Source of the DNA: Baylisascaris procyonis
Lineage: Eukaryota; Nematoda; Chromadorea; Rhabditida; Ascarididae
DNA length: 64,000 bases
Direction: 5' to 3'
NCBI GenBank assembly: GCA_037389465.1
Contig: JAZARR010000093.1
Location: 1,240,001 to 1,304,000 of the forward strand
Below, in pieces: positions 48,001 through 59,690 of this stretch. The notes below the pieces were generated by a model that did not search any database, was not told the origin of the DNA, and was given only the letters and a program-made list of their open reading frames with translations. Each line of letters begins with the position of its first letter. The stretch's first letter is position 1. The position numbers and the translations under genes were made by a program.

Positions 48001-49320
48001 AAAAAGTTTTCTTCTTTTAGCATTTCTTCCGATCAAATTAACACATGCCATTTCCGGTTTACTCGAAGTAGATCATGCTCAAATAATTTTGTTGCTAAAG
48101 AATTTTCAATTTTATGACGTAATGCCATCACTGGCAACTTACCAATTAGTAAGCTACAAATTCGACAGAAGTGATGAGAGAGAGGATGTTTTGGAAATGA
48201 GAAAGCAGGGAGGGTATGTCTTGCATTGGTCTTTCCAGTTATTTTCCCTAGATATCGCAATTACATCAGCAACAAAGGGTTGTTGGGGGGGAAGGGGGAG
48301 GTGCACGGTTGAAGAGAACCGCACTTTCTGGTTTAACGAATCCGGATGTTGCGACGTAAAGGAACCAGATGGTGTGGCGCCTCATTCGAGCGTCTCGTTT
48401 GTTTTCAGTGATCTTTAATGTTCCTCTCAGAAATGAAGTTTTTTCCATCCCATATGACACGATGCAACGTTGCAATTGTCGTGTCCACATGCAATCTGTT
48501 AAATCGAGTGCAGCGATTTGCATATCGTTTCAAATTTCTGTGATTTCGTCTTTATCCCCTTTTGCAATGTTTTGTGGAGAGGAAATCGCATTATGCGATA
48601 ATCATCTCTGTCTGTATGTATTTATGTCTGTCTTTCATGCTGTCCGAAGTCGGAAACAATCGAAGCTCGAGCAATGAAATCAGATGTTTCTGATACACGT
48701 CACTCTTAATTCGTATAGTTTTTTTTTTGCCATGATTGAGTTGCATTAGTTGCATTTCACATCGGATAGGATCTTTCTTTTCTATTATTTATGCGTCGGC
48801 ATTTATCGTACTCGTGACGTAATTCAGCCTCTCAAAGAAAGCCGTTCTTGCCTTTCTCTACCTTTCACTCTCGAATCGGATCAACAAGATCTCTAAGAGT
48901 TTCGCACAAATGCATTATTTTCAATGTTTTATCATTTGCCGATAATTTACAAAAACGTTGATGCAATGGGTGGAATACAAAAGCGCCCATCGTGCCAAGT
49001 TCTCTGGCGCGCTTTCCCACTTGCTCGAGGATGGCTGTGTAACGGGCAAGTGATATTGAATGTTTTGCTCTGCTGTACTCATTTTAACAGCTTCTGATTT
49101 TCCATTAAAGACTATTGCAATAAATGGCAGTAGATTGCCCTAAACAATAAAACTTTGGTTTATTCTGTTCAGTCGTCTCGATGTCAATAAACTTATTCAT
49201 TTGTGGATGTCATTGTGGGTTATTTATGTCCTGACGATACCAAACGTTATCATTTAATCGCATTTATCAGCTTTCAATAAATTTCAGATATAATCACTGC
49301 TGAATACTGACATATATTTT
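45012..49320. other. Intergenic region between APC10 and the LysM gene
   Basis: About 4.3 kb. A possible exon at 45448-45500 (TTCTTTAG before, GATAG|GTAATT after, encoding VTVAEQIAAMLLGIID) and a small open stretch at 45739-45770 preceded by ATTGCAG cannot be joined to APC10 in phase and are not recognised. AATAAA at 46069-46074 is a candidate poly(A) signal for APC10 but is over 1 kb from its stop. Nothing else is supported. Confidence 0.4.
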
Positions 49321-49321
49321 T

Positions 49322-49323
49322 AG
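49322..49323 (+). promoter_or_regulatory. Probable trans-splice acceptor of the LysM gene
   Basis: ATATATTTTTAG ends at 49323, leaving a 9-nt leader before the ATG at 49333. A second acceptor, AAATTTCAG, lies about 36 bp upstream. Very short leaders next to an acceptor are characteristic of trans-spliced nematode messages. Confidence 0.5.
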
Positions 49324-49332
49324 ACAGATATA

Positions 49333-52300
49333 ATGTTGAGTGGATATGAAGAGGAATGTGGTGAGGGCAGCAGTAACGAGGTTGTGGAATTGCGCTCTCG
49401 TTCACAACGAATCGCTTATGGAACTCGTTCATCTCGATCCGATGAGGGCAAACAAAACGATAAGGCAATTCTTCAACTTATCTCATTTGATTTTATCCAT
49501 ATTCGATGAATTCGTTGCCACAGTTTGTGAAGAAAACGCATCGGAAATTGATGAAACAATAACGAGGCTTCAAACTTGTAAAAGGGGGTAAATATTGTGG
49601 CATCTAAAGTGATATAGCATGACCTATAGTGGAGTTGATTCAAAGATATGATCCGATATTCCTCAGCAACATATCGTGCCATTGCTCTCGCAGTTTAACT
49701 CGAACGCTATAAATAAGGTGATTTAATTGCTGTTAAACAAAGTGAACACGTAGGATTTACAAGCGAAAAGACGAATATGATTTCAAACGGTTTAAATGGC
49801 GGAGGAGATGTCATTGTGAAAAAAGAAACCAAAGCAAATTTGCGCATTTCAGCGTACGTTTAATAAAATGACCTCCATCGTATTCAAGAAAATTTTCGAA
49901 AATTCCCCGCTAACGTCATTCCTCCAATGAGCAAGATGGGGTTATAAGCGTAGTTTACTGTAACAAATATCAGTTGATTTTCAGGACAAAAGTAGACATA
50001 TGTTATAAGCGGTGAGCCCAAAAACTGAGTGTAACAATTACCATCAAGAAAGAGAAATATCAACGATAAGCCATTCAACGGAGATTGGCATCAAGCAACT
50101 AAGCCAATATATTTACTGGCAGCAGTCAATTCATCTTCTCATAACCTAATTCTTTAACTGCAGAACGGTTGCATCGGTTGCATGTTCCATTTGAATTTAA
50201 CTTAACCAAACAAAATACTATAACCGCCTTATTAACCTCACCCTTTAATCTGAAATTAGGCATCACACAATGGTACAACAACTCTTTCCACGTAAGACGG
50301 CGGAGATTGAACGCTATAGCTAAATTCAATGAATCATTGATGATGTTTTCATTACAGAATTGCAGCAAATTAATAAAAAAACATGTAAGTGATTTTCACA
50401 TTCTATACCCATTTTGACAACCAGTAGTGCGGAAGCAGGTTTTCTCGAAATTGCTAACCTTTCTCTTCACATGGGATGGGGGGGGGGGAAGAGAGCAACC
50501 TCGTTCCTTCTTGTATTGATTCTAGGTTGTGCCTTGCTTCGAAAGGTTCGACGATGTACACGTCGGATGTGTCTGCCTACGCCAATTGCACCACAATGCA
50601 AATACTAACCCATTTAATTTACTATGAGTGACTTGTTGCTATGTTGAATTCTGTATTGACGAATGCGATATCGTTAGATGTTAAGTGGAGATCTCGTCAC
50701 AGAATTGATTTCGATCGTTTAATTTACTGGATGGTAATTATATGAATGCAACACAATTGCGATAAATTGTTTTCGAGGTGATTCAATAATTTTGTTTAGA
50801 TAATCATCGAGAAGAAAGTGAAGCCTGGCGATAGCCTCAACAAGATTGCATTACAGTATTCGGTTCCTGTAAGTGTTTTTATTACTCATTGATCTAGAAG
50901 GCTTCTTTATTGTAACTCTACTCCCCCACTCTCTAATGCTTCCATCCTCCGCCTCATCTCTTCGGCTTCAGTTTAGGTGAATAGCAGTGCTTACATAGTG
51001 TGGAAAATGTTGCAGTATTTGCAAGGAAAGGATGGGATCGAGGAAACGGATGTAATTCGCAACTTTCATTTTACTAGAAACTGTGACCCCCCCCCCCCCA
51101 CTATTGCGGCCTAAAACTTATTGGTACAACAATCAGAAGCCTAAACGTTATACATTGACACCCGTACCAACTATAAGCTCCGCTTCTACAAATCATCAGT
51201 GTATTGATACTATTCGTTTGATTTATGTGGATGATATATGAAATGAAGACTGGCATAGGATTGAGTTTCACTTGTGATACGGGCAACATCTTATATCAAC
51301 ATTGCATAGAATGGAATTATGCCCGAGGATACTTGATAAACTGATACGTTTTGCTGATGTTAAGTCCCAAGTGACTTTTTTCAAGGAATGGTGCCTCTCA
51401 CTGATTTGCATATTTTAATTCAAAATTACGGTCACTTGTATGGTTGGCAGATCGTCGGTTCGATTCAGATAATGACCGTATGGTTGCATTTCACGTTCAC
51501 AGCACCAAGTAAGGTTGCATGATAGGCACTAGGGCACCCGTTTTCCTTTCATTGGTCCTGTATCAGAAGAAAGTTTCGGAGGTTTTAATGGATTTGTTGC
51601 TGAAAAAAATTTACTTATCATTCACAGATTTCCGTTTTCAAAACTTCAAAATTACTCACTCTATTATTAGACATGACCATCATTGTGAATCAGCGTCCAC
51701 TCACCACCTCCTGTTCCAAGGTGGTGAGTCTGCAAATGCGTGGACGGATAGAAAATTAAAAGTCACTCTAAGACGTTAAGTTAGAGAGGTGATCAGTAAG
51801 TTGGATTTCAGTTGTTTTTTCTTACATGTAAACATGTCTTGTAATGGATGGGATGGTACTTCCAGGTTTCGGAACTTAAGAGGACGAATAATCTAGTGGC
51901 GGAGCAGGACCTCTTCGCGTTGCCGGTTGTTCGCATCCCAATAAGTCGATTGAGGAAGGAATTGAACCTCGAGCATGAACGTGAGCTTCTTAAAAACGAT
52001 AGTCCGATTGAGGATCTCGATGTGAACGACACTCGAGATGACAGGTCTTAATCTTTATTATGTTGTCCTTCAATAACGATCATCTAATCCTCTAACCGTA
52101 CTTTCACGCTTATAAGCTCTGAGGTTTATAGAACGTACAATTTACGGAGGTTTGTACGATAAAAAAGTTTTTGTTGAATGACTGGGTTCGAGGGAAACAT
52201 ACAGAATTCGGGAATTGGGCAGGTTGGATTGTTTCAACTTCGCTGGTTACGTCTAAAATTTAGCGATATATTGGTGGGAAATATGCAATGCATATTTGGA

Positions 52301-53626
52301 GATATTTGCATTTTTTTCTCATTGTTTCTTTCTTAATTATCAAAGAGTCTGATTATTAGGCAGGAATTCTAAAATTTGTGATTTGTCAAAACATATGTAT
52401 ATTCGAGGAAGAATTGTAAGTGAAGGGATGCAGCAGCAATTAGCTTAAGGCATGCTGATGCTTTTACGTTTAAGCTCTGAGCTTCTGTGCAAATGTGAGT
52501 TTAAAAAAGTAAATAATTAAGCACTCTAGTTTAAAATTGAAGGCCGTATTTTTTGTTTATAGGTTTCATCTTGTTTAAGCCTGTACGGATATCGTCGTTT
52601 TGAATTTATATTTATGTTGAAGTGTTTCAAATGACGTCATTTCGACAAGTCCTTCCAGTTTTTCTATTCAGTGATAGGCTTTATGTTATATATCGTTCAC
52701 TCGAAGACAGAAGTGGTCTCTATAATCATCCAAGTTTGCAACGCAGATCCATTACTCCTCAAGTTTCATTTATACGGTAATTATCTTATTGCAAGTTGAT
52801 GCAATGCAACAAAAATTTTAGGCCGTTACTGGACGGCGATACGGGAATAGACAGAAGCGTAGAAGAACTCTTCGAGAAAGCAGATGCCTCATTGGCACAG
52901 GTTCGAGAGGCGATACCTACAACACCTGGGGTCGAGGGTGCGTTCCATTTCGTTGATGCACGCTCCCCTGATCATTCACACAAGGTGAGCAAGAGCACTT
53001 CTCAATGAACTGTTTAACGGTGCTTGCTTATTAACTGGGCTATATTGATTAAGGAAGTGAGTTGGAGTATTCAGATGTGTTCTCGCTGGTCTCGACACTT
53101 GCTGTGCAGTAGTTGTTATGAACATTCAATGAATTAAGACAGGTTTGTGTGAGCATGCTTGTGTGTAATCTGCGGTGAACCGAAGGAATCGGAGGGTGTT
53201 GAATCGACGGTGAATTTGAAGACCACGTCACCTAATAAAGAGAGGGATGTATTTTTGTGCTATTATAGTGTGAAGGAAGTATGAGCACTGAGGATATAGA
53301 AGGGAACAGTATTTTCTGTGGCTGAATCTCGGGCCATTGTTGAAGCGACCTCTTAACGAGAGGTTCGTGGGAGAGGAGTTATTGGGAATGACGGCAAGAA
53401 GGAAAGGAGAAAGAGGAGTATCAGTGGCATAGGTTTGGAGGGAGTCGTGGAGTTGAATGAATTTTTCGGGATATTTCAGGGATTGTGGTTGATAATTGTG
53501 GCTGTCATTATGATATTCCTTATAATACCGCTGGTGTTGACGTTCTTCGAAGAAAAGGGTGAGCTGTTCGACGAGAACGAGAATGTTGGACATATGCTTC
53601 ATCGCAAAACTATTGTCGAGTCATAG
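49333..53626 (+). CDS. LysM-domain membrane protein (LYSMD3/4-like)
   Basis: Exons 49333-49464, 50800-50868, 51866-52044, 52822-52984 and 53480-53626 join in phases 0, 0, 2 and 0 to give 229 residues. The N-terminus is acidic and contains VVELRSRSQR, like the ELRSR motif of LYSMD3. One LysM domain follows, split over exons 2 and 3: KKVKPGDSLNKIALQYSVP then SELKRTNNLVAEQDLFALPV and RIPISRL. A charged linker leads to one transmembrane helix (WLIIVAVIMIFLIIPLVLTF) and a short acidic tail, the usual layout of LYSMD3/4, a type II-like membrane protein of the secretory/plasma-membrane system. LysM domains bind N-acetylglucosamine polymers in many proteins; the ligand of this animal group is not settled. 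Exon 1 has no GT before its in-frame stop; the junction that fits phase and homology is AAG|GCAATT, a GC-AG intron. Only 48 residues follow the last acceptor, so a missed small exon is possible. Confidence 0.88.
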
Positions 53627-53639
53627 TTTGTATGATTTC

Positions 53640-55895
53640 ATGATTGAACACGTTTGATGCCAAATATTGACTGTATTTTATGGTTGGTGGCAAGCTACGA
53701 ATGAGATGAAGCTCGATCTACGTCTGAGAGGGGGATGTATTTGGCTAGATGTGAGTTAGCTGATTTATGGGAGGATAATATTTGCCAGATTAAATATCGG
53801 ACTAGGCAAAGAATTTATATTCGAATGTTAAGTAATGAAATATAATAGTAAATTCAAGAAGGGTGTGATATTGTTTAGATTTAAGGAAGAATCAATCAAC
53901 TACGTTCAATATTATTCTAAGTAAGGTTTTTCTTATAGCGGGAACAGTGTGACATAATATGTAAAGCTTTGCATGGTACAGCACTTTTACCATTCGAAAG
54001 CCAGTTTTTGCAAAGGCATAATTTAGGTACGTCAGCTACTTGTAGTGGTACGACTTAGAGTATTAAGACCACATCAGAATGCAATTCACTTACTTCAAGG
54101 TTAGTCAGATGTGCATTAAATGAAAGTTCAAAGGAAATGAAAGAAAGGAGAAGTGTGAAGGTGAGACTTCAGTGGCCACACAATTAGCATAACACTGATT
54201 TGTGTTTTCGTGCGATTGTTTGAATGTGGCTTCTGTTCATTTACTGTCTATGTGGATTACTATCAAGCTGTAATGGGAGCTGAATCGCGACAGGGTGGAG
54301 TTCACCTCATAAAGGGGCATGTTGGTGACTCCTCGCATTGAGCGGTGATGATCCACGAGATTGTGGGCAGTAAAGTTGGGATATTTGGCGAGAGAAAATC
54401 AACAAAAAGCTAAAAAGAGGAAAGAGAATCGAAATAAGGTAAGAGTGCCAAAATTTGTTGGAATTGCTTCTTAGCTTTGTAATCTATTTTATTTTCGAAA
54501 GTGGAGTAACTTCTTTCAAGAAATGATGGCATCTAACAATTTGGCGTCTCAAAATATGTGCATTGGATTTGCTCAGAATTGAGGGAGAAGAGGCAATCCA
54601 ATTTTGGACTTTACTGTAAATGTGGTACAAAGATACCGCTACTTCATCCCTTTGCCATCATATCCTCCTCTCTTTACTGCGATTCACATCATCAGAGAAG
54701 TGCAATAATAACTTCTTTGCAAGCGAACATGTTTTCAAAAGGAAATGAATGACTGCTATGAGATATATTAACGTTGCCAACTGTGGAACGCCTGAAGAAT
54801 GCAAGAATCGATATGTAAGTCGAGAACTTTCTGAAAATTTAATCTCTCTTCTTCGTTTATTTTGCAGCGTTTATTCTATAATATTTTATAACTTCCTCAT
54901 TGCATATTGGGTATTTAGATGTTTTTCTTTATTTCTGTTTTTTTCTCCTATTTATTTGTACTTATTCAAGCGTGCCTCTTTATTCAACTATCTCTTTATA
55001 ATTTTCTGGCCAGTTTTTTTTTTTGCAAATTATTTCTTTTTCTTAATGTTTGCCAGTGCTTACCTAGACTGCCTATACAAAACTTCGCTTTTTTATTAGA
55101 TTACCTTCTTTCTAGACCAATTATGAGATTGCTTTCGAGATCACAATCGGTGTTTTATAGCATTAGAGCTTCTTCTGAATTTTTCAATGGGAACTTTTAC
55201 CGTTTTCAGACTCATTCAGAGAGAGATTTTTTGTGGATTGTTGGATTTTGTGAAATGATAGATGGCTGAAGAATGTTGTTATAATGAGCACGAGCAAATG
55301 ATTAATCCACTCGGAGAATTCTTCGTGTCGTGAAAAATTTATATTTTTGAAGTAAACTCGTTGAAAATTTTTAATCATATCGTTGCTTTTGTAGCATTCG
55401 AATTTTTTCGTTTAGTGAATTCGCATTTGCAAAAATTTTTGTGGAAAAATTCGATGTCACTTTATGTTATATAAGTTAAAGTTATGCACCTAAGAATTAC
55501 TCCTCGAAGAATCCGACGAGATGATTGCAATTCGGCAAAAGCTTTGTTTCTGTGTTTTAGGTGGTCTTAATTATCTATTCAGACATAAGCGACTTATTTC
55601 CAGCATAATCGAGTAAGCCGCAGGAAAAATTCGTGCCGCGGCGAACAAATTTGGCACTTTTCCAGCATTGGGATCAAAAATTGCATAAAATACGCCGCAC
55701 CTCGCGTTCAGTTATAATTACTCTTTGTTGAGAACGATGAATTTTATTGTTGGCAAGCCTATGAAAAATATTTTTTAATGGTAAACATCATCGAACGGCT
55801 TGAGCACTTTTTAGATGGTTTTTCTCACCTCATTTACGTTCCTCTTTTGCAAAACCATTTTGCAAATTTCTGCAAAAACGTCTATCGATCTAATG
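53640..55895. other. Intergenic region after the LysM gene
   Basis: About 2.2 kb. A possible exon near 54756-54813 ends at a very good donor (GATAT|GTAAGT) and encodes a segment with NVANCGTPEECKNRY, but no partner exon is recognised. The sequence from 54.85 to 55.1 kb is T-rich and gives spurious hydrophobic ORFs. A short palindromic GTGCC...GGCAC element lies at 55633-55657. Confidence 0.35.
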
Positions 55896-55900
55896 TTTAC

Positions 55901-56380
55901 TTGATCACTATTTTATTTATTTATTTATTTCAATCAACATAGCATTCATTACGAATGAAGGTCTCTTCATATCGCTTCCACTTGTCCCGAATCAGTGCTT
56001 CTCTGATCCAGTTGATTCCTGCTGTCTTTTTAAAGAATCGCTCCACCTCATTGCAGGTCGGCCTCTATTTCTTTTGCCAATCCGTGGTGTCCATTCTGTT
56101 ATTCGCTTCACCCAGTCGTCACTTTTCAGTGCGGATATCTTCGCCGCCCATCTAAATTTCCTCATTCCGGCCTCGGTCACCCAATCCTTTACCTTTGTTA
56201 CACCTCGAAGCCATTCGTTGGTTTTCCTCTCCACTAATTTGATTCCTGTTATGATTCTTTCCATTCTTCTTTCTGCCACCGCTAGTAGCTTGCGCACTTT
56301 TTTAGTTGTTACCCATGTTTCAGAACCGTAGAGAACTGTTGGCATCACGCTTTTATTATTTTATTTATTTATTGATCACT
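55901..56380 (-). mobile_element. 5'-truncated RTE-like non-LTR retrotransposon
   Basis: The minus-strand frame 56348-55992 shows the C-terminal region of a LINE reverse transcriptase protein: VLYGSETWVTTKK, ERRMERIITGI, then KRNRGRPAMRWSD. Just after this the frame shifts at an A5 run near 56023 and the typical C-terminal segment continues in another frame to a stop at 55930-55932. The stop is followed at once by an AAAT-type tail, as in RTE elements with their very short 3' UTR. The 9-bp word AGTGATCAA (minus) flanks the unit at 56380-56372 and 55909-55901, a probable target-site duplication. About 420 bp are left of an element normally several kb long, so this is a dead, 5'-truncated insertion. 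Confidence 0.85.
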
Positions 56381-56384
56381 GTAC

Positions 56385-59300
56385 TTGTGAGTTACTAAAT
56401 TCGAAATTGCGCACTTGAAATTTTGCAAGTCAAATTCCAACCGATGCAATCCAGAAATGAAGCTTTCTTGGAATTCTTATAGACGTCACTTTCATAAGGA
56501 AACGCATCAACCTGCCGGGCACGCTTCTCCATTGTCTCCATCTGTGAAGTGCGCAGCGAATTTTATTTATAAAGTTTTATGATGAGAAGGGAAACGCCTC
56601 ATTTAACCTTGTTTTATGTTTTATTTTCGTTGTTGAAGGTAAAGGCTGGGAGTATGGGAATTGGCAGAGTTGCTACTGTTATTGAATGGGGAATGGCGTG
56701 ACGCCTTTTTGTCTTTTTCGTCTGTCTCTTTGCTCACAAGTTGATCTGTTCCTGAATCCGAGGCTGCTCCCCGTTACTTCTGATTTTCATGAGAGAACAG
56801 GAGGAGGGGAGATGATTGAAACCGCCTTCATCTCTTCATCAAGGTGAAGGCTTTATTCTTTATGCAAACGTCAAATTAGTATAATGGAAGCTCAACGTGA
56901 AGTTGTGATGTGTGGTTGTATGCTTTGCAACGAAGTTTGTAATGCACAAGCTATTACTGCTGACCAAATGCGAATATTTCTTCCTGAAGTTTTTTTTTCG
57001 GAGTAAATCAATTATCCACTCCATAAGTCTCGCAAATGACCACTGTTTTCTCTTACTATCTTTGCTGTTACTCATTCCTTCCTCACATTTATGAAGTAAA
57101 ACTTTGCAATGTCTATAATGCAGATAAACAGGGTTTATGCGATGGCACTTCCTGTGCAAAAAAAGATGGACACTGCCCGCGTGGCTATCTAACCTGGACA
57201 TTTAATGTGTGAAACTGGGATCTAACCGACTGAGCGCCAAAACAGCATCGACCGATGTAAGAAAATATGTGACAAATATATTGGCGATCAACTGGTAGGC
57301 CACCCGGAATACTTTTTTTAACGTTAGCAGCACTAACAAACTGCCCTCTCGAGCGTGAGATTTGTTTATGCGTTTGATCTTGATTCGTTAAATGTGAAGT
57401 ATATCAGCGGTAACAAGAGGTGACGGCGTTAATGATAAGTGAAGTTTATTCACAGCACAGAAGTGATCAAAAAAGAAGTGACACCAAGCAATCATTCAAG
57501 AAAAAGCCATCAACGGATGGTTGACGAGAAAGCGAAGGAAAGAAATCAATTCCAACGGAAGCCTTCGCAAAAATTATCAGATTGGAAAAAGTCTTACGAG
57601 AAAATATTCGAAAATTTATGATTTCAAGAACACTCCACACTCATTTAATGGAAATCTCCATCTCAGTGCATCGATATACCCCCTTCAAATCTTTGAAATA
57701 TCCCCTCTCCTCATCCTTTGGAACGTTCCTCACCATTCCCCTCTTAAACAAATTAAATGGGAACATCAAGCACCTTAACATGGCAGAGACGATCGTCTTA
57801 AAAGAATGAACGCACTAAGCAAAGCATATCGCTGCGACATTAAATGCAACATTGAGTGAAAATCGACACCACTCAACGCAATAAATGAAAAATGGTGCAC
57901 ACCACTCATCAATCCAATCATCATCTGCTAAGAGAAAGCTCATTGTCATGCCCAATTTTTCTTCAAACAATACAAAGTGAGACACAACGCAGCAATTGCT
58001 ATGACTAAGCAAACCTATTTTTATGTAAGTGGCGAGGCCATGAAAAGACAAAAGACAAGGTGCACTCTCAGTGCGCTCCACTGCTCCAGATAGAACATAC
58101 GGAAAAGCTTTAAGCAGAAAATGGTTGAGATATCAGTGAAAAAGAAATGTTGCGCTTTTAGTGTTAAACCAACCGCCATAGCCCCTCCCCTCAGCCTTTT
58201 AAAAGTCCTTCCCTCTCCTTTTTTCTGTGTCCGAGATCGTTCCTAGCCAAACAGCACTCGTTCCTACACAAAACACAAACAAACATAAAAAGAATGGGTA
58301 ATACAACGTTAAAATATTAATGCACATAGTGAATATTCCAAAAATAAGAGTAAAACGAAAGCGGCGGCGACCGATATTCTCAAAATAAAGCCCCGTAAAT
58401 GCACAAGGATGAGTGATCGTCAACAAGGCAAGGTCGGGAAGAGACTGCACGAAGAATTAGAGAAATATAAACGCAATAATATGCAAACAATTCGCTCAAT
58501 AAACGAGCATAATTAAAATCGACATGCACAGCTTTCAAAAAGTACCTCACTGCAATTTATGGATTCTTTAAGATCCATTCATATGAGACTCAGGTTTTGA
58601 GATGCTAGTATGAGCTAGACAGCATCAAGTGATAACCTAACTATTTAGCCAAAAAAGTTACAGGAACAATAGCATGAGAAACGATAAGCACGTAGTAGTA
58701 CTTTCAAGGATACACTAACGTCAATACAAATAAAAAGCCAGAAAACTGTTACATGTGGAATACTTTTACACATAAACATTGTTCGGTTAAATCAATAAAA
58801 ACAACACTCAAACTTTCTCTTAAAAAGAAAGCAGTGCGCATTACCGTTCAAATTCTCTGCTCAATCTCAGAGGAAGAGAATATTGCAGTCAAATATTCAA
58901 TCAGAAAGATTACCTACTGAAGTTACTTTACTTTCTAGAGCTTTATTCGAGTTATACAAACAAATCAAAAGATAGCAAACTCCGACACTTTATCTCTTTA
59001 CGTCTTTCATTTGTTCCATTGAGTGGTGTCGTTAATGCTTGCATTTAGTGCCCACTTTCGAACCCCTTCCCCCGTCTTTATCATCCACCATCCAGGTATT
59101 CAGTAAACAGAGATACCTTCCAAACAGCTTAAGCTAATTTGCTGATATCCCTCTGCTCAAGACATTCTGCCACTAGCAACACACGACAACTTAAAAACAT
59201 GATCTGAGCGTGTTGGAATAGTCGTTCCAATAGAATTTTATGAGTTAAACGCAGATGTGATTCGCTCGTTACAGATAACGAGTTGTTATTTTCAAATATC

Positions 59301-59685
59301 GGTGGTGTAAAAATGCCGTATTCGATTAGCCACATATGCTAAGCAAACTTCTAATAACGATCTCTTACATCAAAACGCTGATTACAGTACGTCTCTAAAA
59401 TACTGGAAGCGACCTCTCTCAGATGTTCATAAGGCGAGGAAGGAGGAAGACACCTGGTGGTTCATAACCTTAAAGTAGACTACCTTGCACAACTTCACAA
59501 CCAGAAGAACGGAAACCCGTGCACCGGTCTTGCCTTCTTCGAAAATGTTTTTCATTTTCCATGTGAAAATACTTCGAGAAGTGAAGGATGAAACGTTTTT
59601 TTGCAGAAAGCAAGAATGGCGAAAAATGATAATCGAAGTATAAGAATCGACTACTTGTCGAGCTTAATGAACCTGAGCTGATGGA
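56385..59685. other. Intergenic region upstream of the 3' end of a minus-strand gene
   Basis: About 3.3 kb. Several minus-strand ORFs of 68-113 codons (56860-57201, 57815-58081, 58199-58450, 59129-59335) have no splice context or recognised family. A tRNA-like stretch lies at 57166-57240. The 3' UTR of the gene ending at 59691 should extend leftwards from there. Confidence 0.35.
57166..57240 (-). ncRNA. tRNA-like segment, possible decayed tRNA or SINE head
   Basis: Read on the minus strand it starts TTGGCGCTCAGTCGGTTAGA, close to the D-arm/A-box of a tRNA (GCTCAGTCGGTTAGA). About 35 nt later comes CAGGTTAGATAGCC, a poor B-box match in the T-arm position. No acceptor stem pairing or clear anticodon arm is visible, so an active tRNA is unlikely. 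Confidence 0.3.
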
Positions 59686-59690
59686 TGAGT

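Noticed and set aside
54749..55269. Two hydrophobic plus-strand ORFs of 116 codons
   Set aside because: They are Phe/Leu-rich because the DNA is T-rich, they overlap in different frames, and no membrane-protein motif is present.
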